A stretch of DNA of 5,025 nt from NCBI GenBank assembly GCA_026394095.1, contig JAPKYY010000434.1:1-5025 (forward strand), in the 5' to 3' direction. The notes under the pieces were generated by a model. The model did not search any database, was not told the DNA's origin, and saw only the letters and a program-made list of their open reading frames with translations. Every line of letters begins with the position of its first letter. Position 1 is the stretch's first letter. Made by a program: the position numbers and the translations under genes. Below, piece after piece: positions 1 through 5,025 of the stretch. Source of the DNA: Acidobacteriota bacterium. Lineage in GTDB: Bacteria > Acidobacteriota > Terriglobia > Bryobacterales > Bryobacteraceae.

Positions 1-1
1 T

Positions 2-10
2 AAAGGGTGA
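2..10 (+). promoter_or_regulatory. Ribosome binding site of the Oar-like receptor gene
   Basis: The purine-rich stretch AAAGGGTGA is a good Shine-Dalgarno match. Its GGG core ends 6 bases before the ATG at 14, which is normal spacing. It supports ATG 14 as the true start even though almost nothing upstream is visible. The promoter must lie to the left of the window. Confidence 0.75.
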
Positions 11-13
11 TTT

Positions 14-3000
14 ATGCACAAAACAATGTGTGTTTTGCTTTGCTTGTTTCTGGCCTCAGTTTCGGCCTTCTCGCAAGCAGTGAATGGAACGCTGGTCGGC
101 ACTGTGACCGACAGCTCTGGGGCCATGGTGGCTTCTGGTAAGGTGACGCTCATCGCCACGCAAACGGGTATTAGCCAACAAGGCGTAACCAATGCGAGCG
201 GCAATTATTCGTTTCCCAATCTTCAGCCCGGGGTGTACAAGGTTGAAGTTGAAGTTGCGGGCTTCCGCAAGTCGATCCGCGACGGCATCGACGTACTGGT
301 GAACTCGACGGCTCGCGCCGATTTCGAACTGCAGCCTGGACAGGTATCGGAATCGATTTCAGTAACGGCCGAAGCCGCAGTGCTGCAGACCGACCGCACC
401 GATACTGGCCGTAAAATTGAAACCCGGCAGTTGGCGGATATGCCTCTTGGCTACAACCGCAACTTCCAGAACATGATTAATCTTGTGCCTGGGGCAACGC
501 GTTCGTTCCGTCCACACTCGGAATTTTTTAACGTACAGGATTCAGTTTCGACCAACGTAAATGGGCAGAGCCGCCTGGCAAACAACGTACAGCTCGAAGG
601 AGTCGATAACAACCAGCGCACTGGCTTGCTGACGGCCATGATTCCTCCAATTGAAGCACTGCAGACGGTCGACGTTACGACGTCGAACTATGAAGCGGAA
701 CTCGGACGCGCCGGTGGTGCCGTGACGAACGTAAACTTCAAGTCGGGCACGAATGCGATGCACGGCAGTGTTTATGAATTCAACCGCGTAAGCCGTTTGG
801 GCGCACGCCCCTTCTTCTCAAACACAAAGCCGGTGACGACGGCCAACAACTTTGGCTTTACTGTTGGTGGCCCACTGATCAAGAACAAGCTTTTCTACTT
901 TGGCGACTACCAGGGGATTCGTGACCGTCGCGGTGACTTCCACCAGGGAACGATTCCAACGACAGCCTTCCGCAACGGCGACTTGAACTGGTCTGGCGGT
1001 ACGGACATCTATGACCCGCTTACCGGCGCAGCCGATGGCACAAGTCGCACTCCGTTCCCGAATCGCACCATTCCTACAAACCGGATCAGCCCGATCGCCA
1101 CGCGCTTGCTGGCACTGATCCCGGGCCCCACCAATGGCGCAATTCTCCAGAATTTTCAGACCTCAACCGTGCGGCAGAAGGACACCAATGGCGGCGACGT
1201 TAAGGTGGACTGGCAGATCTCGAGCAACGACCGCATGAGCGTGCGCTACTCAAAGCAAAACTCTAAGATTTTCGATCCTCCGCTCTATGGCGTTAGGGGT
1301 GGCGGCTTCCGCGACTTCGCCGGCACCGGCATTCAGAAGGCAACCAATGCGGCTGTGAATTATACTCGCGTCTGGAATCCAACGTTGATTACCGAAATCC
1401 GCACGGGTATCGCCTACTACCGCAACGATGCGCAAAACGCAGATATCGGACTGAAGACAGCGACCGAAGTTGGAATTCCTGGAGTTAACGTCAGCGACTT
1501 TACGGGCGGCATCTCGAACATCCAGATCAACGGATTCACGAATCCTGTGGTTGGATACTCGGCAAGCTTGCCATGGGAACGTGGCGAAACTAACCTGAAC
1601 TTCATCGTGAACACCACGAAGGTGCTGGGAAACCACACAATCAAATTTGGTGTGGACTATCGCCGTGGTCGCGACGAGCTGCTGCAAAACCAGACCTTCA
1701 ATCCTCGTGGTCGCTTCAACTTCAGGGAAGGCAATACAGTTCTTGCGCTTAGGAATGCTGCAGGCCAGTTGGCCAACGGGTCAACCCAGAGCTTCTCGAA
1801 TTCGTTTGCCAGCTTCCTGTTGGATCAACCAAACGAAGCGGGCCGCGATCTTCCGCTAATCTTCCCCACTTTTCTGCAGAAGCCCTTATTTTCCTATATC
1901 CAGGACAACTGGACGGTGACCTCGAAGCTGACCATGAACATCGGCTTACGTCATGAATTGTGGCCGCCACCAACTCCGCGCGTAAAGGGTGGGTTCTCAA
2001 ACTTCAACCCATTCACGAACTCTCTTGAAGTGGCTGGTGTCGGCAATGTTCCATTGAACATCGGCCGTAAGAACTACAAGACAAACTTCGCACCTCGTTT
2101 CGGTATGGCGTATCGCTACAACGAAAAGACGGTAATTCGTGGCGGATACGGAATTTCATGGGCACCGCTGCCCGACAACGGTTACGCATTCAACTTCCCT
2201 GTGCGTGAGAATAATTCGTTCCAGGCGGCGAGTGCGTTTACTGTTGCGCGAACCATGCAGCAGGGCTTCCCGACTTTTGTTCCGACTGTGATCCCGTCGA
2301 ACGGCATCATCAATCCAGCACCTGCTTCGGTGTTTAACTATGTGCGCCCGGACGCTCGCGAGTCTTACATCCAAAGCTGGAATCTTGCGCTCCAGCGCCA
2401 GTTGCCTTTCCAGTTGGCTCTTGAGCTGGCATATGTGGGTAACAAGGGCACTGGCATTACAGGTGTCTACAACATGAACCCGGGCCTTCAGATTGGTGCC
2501 GGTGCCGCAGGGCAGCCATTCAACATTCTGTTTGGACGCCGCGATGCGATCAACAACATCTTCTTCGGCACGAATTCAAATTACCATTCGCTGCAGACTA
2601 AGCTGGATCGGCGTTTCTCCAATGGATTCTCGATGACAACGGCTTACACCTACGCCAAGGCCATCGACTCAATCGGTAACGACAATGGCGGCTTCCGCTA
2701 CTACATCAATCCTTTGCGCAACCGTGCTCGCGGCAACAGCGATATTCGCCATGTGTTTGTGCAGAGCTACCTGTATGAGCTACCGTTCGGTAAGGGCAAG
2801 AAGTTCCTCACTAGCGGCCCAGCATCATGGATCGCCGGCGGTTGGCAGGTGAACAGCATCTTCACCCTGCAGACAGGCGCACCGTTCAATCTGAGCGTTC
2901 CTGGCGGCATCATCAATGCCCCTGGTAGCGCAAACGATCCCAACCTGGTTGGCACCTATACCTCTGCTAAAGAAGTTGGCCCAGGCGCACAGTGGTTCGA

Positions 3001-3289
3001 AAAGGGTGCATTTGCGCAACCGGCTGCAGGGACCTTTGGCAACATCGGTCGCAACGCATTTGTAGGGCCAGGCCTTTTCAACATCGACGCTTCGCTGTTC
3101 CGCCGTATCAACATCACGGAACGGTTCAAGGCTGAACTTCGCCTCGAGAGCTTCAATGCGACCAACTCGCCGAAGTTCAGCCAGCCGAATGGCGACATCA
3201 CCAGCCCCAACTTTGGCAAGGTTACAGGTGCGCAGTCTGCACCCAACGGACCTCGCGAAGTTCAATTGGGTTTGAAGATCGTCTTCTAA
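14..3289 (+). CDS. Oar-like TonB-dependent outer-membrane receptor with N-terminal carboxypeptidase-regulatory-like domain
   Basis: This 1091-residue protein has the size and order of acidobacterial Oar-like receptors. Residues 1-18 look like a Sec signal peptide: a Lys at position 3, a hydrophobic core, and likely cleavage after VSA or shortly beyond. Residues about 24-108 form a carboxypeptidase-regulatory-like beta-sandwich (GTLVGTVTDSSGAMV, then NASGNYSFPNLQPGVYKVEV). ESISVTA (113-119) resembles a TonB box. A plug-like region follows, with family landmarks RNFQNMINLVPG (149-160), ELGRAGGAVTNVNFKSGTN (229-247) and NNFGFTVGGPLIKNKLFYFG (278-297). The rest is a beta-barrel, with WNLALQRQL (789-797), YVGNKG (807-812), DIRHVF (910-915) and YELPFGKG (921-928). 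It ends in LGLKIVF, whose terminal Phe is the usual barrel-assembly signal. The family presumably imports or binds large substrates using TonB energy; the substrate cannot be read from sequence. Myxococcus Oar, the namesake, is an outer-membrane protein. The frame is intact, and a terminator follows 11 bases after the stop. Confidence 0.93.
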   Translation: MHKTMCVLLCLFLASVSAFSQAVNGTLVGTVTDSSGAMVASGKVTLIATQTGISQQGVTNASGNYSFPNLQPGVYKVEVEVAGFRKSIRDGIDVLVNSTARADFELQPGQVSESISVTAEAAVLQTDRTDTGRKIETRQLADMPLGYNRNFQNMINLVPGATRSFRPHSEFFNVQDSVSTNVNGQSRLANNVQLEGVDNNQRTGLLTAMIPPIEALQTVDVTTSNYEAELGRAGGAVTNVNFKSGTNAMHGSVYEFNRVSRLGARPFFSNTKPVTTANNFGFTVGGPLIKNKLFYFGDYQGIRDRRGDFHQGTIPTTAFRNGDLNWSGGTDIYDPLTGAADGTSRTPFPNRTIPTNRISPIATRLLALIPGPTNGAILQNFQTSTVRQKDTNGGDVKVDWQISSNDRMSVRYSKQNSKIFDPPLYGVRGGGFRDFAGTGIQKATNAAVNYTRVWNPTLITEIRTGIAYYRNDAQNADIGLKTATEVGIPGVNVSDFTGGISNIQINGFTNPVVGYSASLPWERGETNLNFIVNTTKVLGNHTIKFGVDYRRGRDELLQNQTFNPRGRFNFREGNTVLALRNAAGQLANGSTQSFSNSFASFLLDQPNEAGRDLPLIFPTFLQKPLFSYIQDNWTVTSKLTMNIGLRHELWPPPTPRVKGGFSNFNPFTNSLEVAGVGNVPLNIGRKNYKTNFAPRFGMAYRYNEKTVIRGGYGISWAPLPDNGYAFNFPVRENNSFQAASAFTVARTMQQGFPTFVPTVIPSNGIINPAPASVFNYVRPDARESYIQSWNLALQRQLPFQLALELAYVGNKGTGITGVYNMNPGLQIGAGAAGQPFNILFGRRDAINNIFFGTNSNYHSLQTKLDRRFSNGFSMTTAYTYAKAIDSIGNDNGGFRYYINPLRNRARGNSDIRHVFVQSYLYELPFGKGKKFLTSGPASWIAGGWQVNSIFTLQTGAPFNLSVPGGIINAPGSANDPNLVGTYTSAKEVGPGAQWFEKGAFAQPAAGTFGNIGRNAFVGPGLFNIDASLFRRINITERFKAELRLESFNATNSPKFSQPNGDITSPNFGKVTGAQSAPNGPREVQLGLKIVF

Positions 3290-3300
3290 ACTCTGCCCAG

Positions 3301-3345
3301 TAAAATCAAGAAGCCCGGCATTCGTGCCGGGCTTCTTGTATTTTA
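3301..3345. terminator. Intrinsic terminator hairpin, probably bidirectional
   Basis: The arm CAAGAAGCCCGGCA (3307-3320) pairs perfectly with TGCCGGGCTTCTTG (3325-3338) around a TTCG tetraloop (3321-3324), giving 14 base pairs. Beyond it, TAAAAT (3301-3306) can pair with ATTTTA (3340-3345) if T3339 is bulged. On the plus strand a short T run (3341-3344) follows the stem. On the minus strand the A run 3302-3305 would supply the U run. It starts 11 bases after the receptor stop and so fits as the receptor terminator. The T run is short, so termination may be incomplete. Unusually, it ends only 5 bases before the start codon of the next gene. Confidence 0.85.
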
Positions 3346-3350
3346 GAGTG

Positions 3351-4199
3351 ATGACAAGACGATCTACATTGATGGCAATGGCAGCCGCGCCGCTGGCATT
3401 TGGGGCTGCGCTCAAGCCAAGATTGCGGCCTGCGCTCTGCGCTTATTCGTTCCGCAACGATTTGCAGAAGGGCACACTCAAATACGAAGACATGATCCGA
3501 ATCGCGGCCGAGAATGATCTCGACGGCGTGGACATGACCGTCTATTGGTTCCCGAATACCGAAGACAGCTTTCTTCTGCCGCTGAAGCGGACGGCCTACA
3601 GGGCTGGCATCGAGATCTATTCCATCTCGGTGCGCACCGAGCTGACCAAGCCCGTGGGGCCGACACGCGACCAGTCACTTACTGACCTCAAGAAGTGGGT
3701 TGATGTAGCGGCCAAGCTTGGCGCGGGACACATTCGCGTATTTGGTGGAGCGATCCCGAAGACGAGCAATGAAGACGAAGCGGCTGGCTGGGTAGCAGAC
3801 ATGCTGGGGCCGGCAGGTGAATATGCAGGACAACATGGCATTATCCTGGGCCTCGAAAATCATGGCGGCGTGACAGATCGGGCCGAGACCATCGTCAAGA
3901 TCGTAAAGAAAGTGAACAGCCCCTGGGTGGGCATCAATCTCGATACGGCAAACTTCAAAACGAAGATCTACGAACAGATCGAGATGATTGCCCCGCACGC
4001 CGTAAACGTTCAGGTGAAGGCGATGGTGAAGGACGAGAATGGCCCGGCACCGTCCGATTGGGACCGCGTCGCAAAGATGCTGGTGGCCAACAAGTATCGC
4101 GGTTATCTGGCTCTCGAATACGAAGAGAAAGAAGCAGCGCTTGAGGCTACGCCAGCGCTGTTCAAGAAGCTTCGCGAGGTCTGCGCCCGCCACTCCTAA
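3351..4199 (+). CDS. Exported xylose-isomerase-like TIM-barrel protein (sugar phosphate isomerase/epimerase family)
   Basis: This 282-residue protein belongs to the AP-endonuclease-2/xylose-isomerase-like TIM-barrel superfamily, whose members isomerise or epimerise sugars and polyols using a bound divalent metal. The N-terminus MTRRSTLMAMAAAPLAFGAA has a twin-arginine pair, a mild hydrophobic stretch and an Ala-rich end, so Tat export is likely, although the usual Phe after the RRx is Thr. Barrel landmarks are ALCAYSFR (28-35), NDLDGVDM (55-62), AGHIRVFGG (125-133), ILGLENHGG (165-173), GINLDTANF (194-202), NVQVKAM (219-225) and GYLALEYEE (251-259). By family pattern the metal ligands would be Glu169, Asp198, Gln221 and Glu256, with Gln where many relatives carry His. 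The true substrate cannot be deduced. ATG 3351 is preferred: a GTG at 3324 is in frame but lies in the terminator loop, and GTG 3348 directly abuts the ATG. No clear Shine-Dalgarno precedes it, only a weak AGAG. It converges on the LamG gene with a 13-base gap. Confidence 0.9.
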   Translation: MTRRSTLMAMAAAPLAFGAALKPRLRPALCAYSFRNDLQKGTLKYEDMIRIAAENDLDGVDMTVYWFPNTEDSFLLPLKRTAYRAGIEIYSISVRTELTKPVGPTRDQSLTDLKKWVDVAAKLGAGHIRVFGGAIPKTSNEDEAAGWVADMLGPAGEYAGQHGIILGLENHGGVTDRAETIVKIVKKVNSPWVGINLDTANFKTKIYEQIEMIAPHAVNVQVKAMVKDENGPAPSDWDRVAKMLVANKYRGYLALEYEEKEAALEATPALFKKLREVCARHS

Positions 4200-4201
4200 C
4201 T

Positions 4202-4222
4202 ACTGCAAGTAATTACTTCAGT
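4202..4222. repeat. Small interrupted palindrome at the convergent gene junction
   Basis: AAGTAATTACTT (4207-4218) is a perfect 12-base palindrome. Four more pairs (ACTG 4202-4205 with CAGT 4219-4222) follow past an unpaired C at 4206. It covers the gap between the convergent TIM-barrel and LamG genes and contains the LamG stop codon. It could form a weak hairpin with a four-base AATT loop, but no T run follows on either strand. A role as a shared terminator is only a guess, and it may be chance. Confidence 0.3.
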
Positions 4223-4953
4223 TTCGAGATTTCTTTCGGCGTCAGCACGCGGTTGTAGATGGAGATGTCATCCATCAGACCGGCGTAGTTGACGCCGAGT
4301 CTGATTGTGGCCTTCGAAAGATCCCACGTAAACGGCTCTGTGATTGGGGAACTATTGCCCTGAAGCTTGCCGTTGATGAAAAGGCTTGCGGTGCCGGTAG
4401 CGTAGGTGATTACGATGTGGGTCCATTGCTCACGACTGAAGGGAGAGTTCTTGACAACCACGAGGCGCTCATTGAACTTGGGGTTCTTGTCAGGTGGGAG
4501 ATTTGTGGGGTTCCAGGCCTTGAGCTCTCCGAATACGCCCAGGCGGAAGAGGCGGGGCTTTTCGTCTTTGGTGAAGTCCACCCACATGGCGGAATCGTTG
4601 TAGGCCTTGTCTGTGAATTGAATGGGATCGACGTAGTCGGGCGGAAGATCGAGAGCAGGATCAAGTTTCAGCTTGAAGGAGATCGTGCCAGTAGTCGTGT
4701 TGACGTTGTCCTGGATCTTGAAGAAAAGCGCCGTAGTGTGCTTAGACTTGAAGCGCAGCGCGCCGTTTTCAAGAGCCACTGGTGCCTGGCCCAAGCCTTT
4801 GACGGCACTGGCCTGGTCCTTGTAGCTAGGCGCAAAGTAGATGGACTTGTCGCCCTTGGCGAAGTCGGCATCCGGGCCTTTGTCGAAGCTGGCGCGGAAG
4901 GTGAGCGCCTCTTTGGGGTCGGCTGCAAGTAGAAACAGCAATGGGAGGATCAT
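4213..4953 (-). CDS. Secreted LamG / concanavalin-A-like domain protein
   Basis: This 246-residue protein is essentially a signal peptide plus one LamG-fold (Laminin_G_3-type) jelly-roll domain. The N-terminus MILPLLFLLAADP has a very short hydrophobic core, no positive charge before it, and likely cleavage near Ala10-Ala11. The domain shows the family's typical strands: TGTISFKLKLDP (88-99), REQWTHIVITYATGTASLFI (174-193) with NGKLQG (194-199), and IRLGVNYAGLMDDISIYNRV (217-236) with LTPKEISKL (237-245). The MDDISIYNRVLTPKEI ending is diagnostic. Such domains bind carbohydrate or protein surfaces and are usually modules of larger secreted proteins; no catalytic residues are recognisable and no cysteine is present. 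The start is fixed by an in-frame stop at 5002-5004 with no other start codon between, and by a good ribosome binding site. It overlaps the gene upstream on the same strand by ATGA, so translational coupling is expected. The ligand is unknown. Confidence 0.88.
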   Translation of the reverse strand: MILPLLFLLAADPKEALTFRASFDKGPDADFAKGDKSIYFAPSYKDQASAVKGLGQAPVALENGALRFKSKHTTALFFKIQDNVNTTTGTISFKLKLDPALDLPPDYVDPIQFTDKAYNDSAMWVDFTKDEKPRLFRLGVFGELKAWNPTNLPPDKNPKFNERLVVVKNSPFSREQWTHIVITYATGTASLFINGKLQGNSSPITEPFTWDLSKATIRLGVNYAGLMDDISIYNRVLTPKEISKLK

Positions 4954-5025
4954 GGCTTGGCCTTTCTCTTGTAAGTGTGAGTCGCAAAGTCGAAATCGAA
5001 ATCAGTGACCGGGGGCTGGGGCTTG
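4950..5025 (-). CDS. C-terminal end of an unidentified minus-strand gene (partial)
   Basis: Reading the minus strand from 5024, 24 codons stay open and end at TGA 4952-4950. The tail begins KPQPP, continues VTDFDFDFATHTYKRK and ends AKP. Codon choice (AAG, CCC, CAG, GTC, TTC, GAC, CAC, TAC) resembles that of the neighbouring genes. The stop overlaps the LamG ATG as ATGA, the classic arrangement of coupled operon genes. One alternative frame stops at 5002-5004 and would make an end (QAPAPGH) 48 bases short of the LamG start; the third frame is open but has Ser/Leu/Arg-rich content and runs into the LamG gene out of frame. The overlapping frame is the best candidate. The 5' part lies outside the window, the family is not recognised, and the basic, Pro-rich end gives no function. 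Confidence 0.6.
   Translation of the reverse strand, partial: KPQPPVTDFDFDFATHTYKRKAKP
4961..4966 (-). promoter_or_regulatory. Ribosome binding site of the LamG gene
   Basis: On the minus strand GAAAGG lies 7 bases before the ATG at 4953. It falls inside the last codons of the upstream partial gene, as expected for overlapping, coupled genes. It supports the chosen LamG start. Confidence 0.6.

Noticed and set aside
238..260. Short GTTGAA repeat in the receptor gene
   Set aside because: It encodes an alternating Val-Glu beta strand (KVEVEVAG) in the regulatory-like domain, so protein structure explains it.
1250..1687. 145-codon open frame on the minus strand inside the receptor gene
   Set aside because: It is fully antisense to the continuous beta-barrel coding sequence, with no domain and no convincing start signal.
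3324..3350. N-terminal extension of the TIM-barrel gene from GTG 3324
   Set aside because: The GTG overlaps the loop and right arm of the terminator hairpin. The added residues (MPGFLYFRV) would put non-signal sequence in front of a plausible Tat signal, and there is no ribosome binding site.
2825..3415. 196-codon open frame on the minus strand under the end of the receptor gene
   Set aside because: It crosses the terminator and two well-supported plus-strand genes, and its product shows no recognisable family feature.
3675..4193. 172-codon open frame on the minus strand opposite the TIM-barrel gene
   Set aside because: It is antisense to conserved barrel motifs and carries no recognisable protein features.
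4417..4932. 171-codon open frame on the plus strand opposite the LamG gene
   Set aside because: It lies entirely antisense to a well-supported LamG domain, and its translation shows no signal or recognisable domain. It is a by-product of codon bias on the other strand.

Overview
The window reads as chromosomal DNA of an Acidobacteriota member, probably from the Solibacter/Bryobacter side of the phylum. The main reason is the first gene. It encodes a very large Oar-like TonB-dependent receptor with an N-terminal carboxypeptidase-regulatory-like domain, a family heavily expanded in acidobacteria. The exported TIM-barrel isomerase and the small LamG-fold protein beside it are also common in acidobacteria and planctomycetes. 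Base composition is moderately GC-rich and looks even across the window. No mobile element, RNA gene, CRISPR array or long repeat was seen.

Layout: (1) 14-3289 (+), a complete Oar-like outer-membrane receptor with a good ribosome binding site right at the left edge. (2) 3301-3345, a strong hairpin with flanking A and T runs, best read as a (possibly bidirectional) intrinsic terminator. (3) 3351-4199 (+), a complete xylose-isomerase-like TIM-barrel protein (sugar phosphate isomerase/epimerase family) with a probable Tat signal. (4) 4200-4212, a very short convergent gap whose edge holds a small palindrome. (5) 4213-4953 (-), a complete secreted LamG/concanavalin-A-like protein. (6) 4950-5025 (-), the last 24 codons of another minus-strand gene, whose stop overlaps the LamG start as ATGA.

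The three complete genes all encode proteins that appear to leave the cytoplasm: one to the outer membrane, one by Tat, one by Sec. A loose role in uptake or processing of sugars or polymers is plausible, but the terminator and the convergent arrangement argue against a single operon. Genes 5 and 6 are very likely co-transcribed and translationally coupled. I see no convincing new system here. The points that deserve a second look are the short overlapping reading frame at the right edge, the terminator lying against the TIM-barrel start codon, and the Glu-Asp-Gln-Glu metal site of the TIM-barrel protein.
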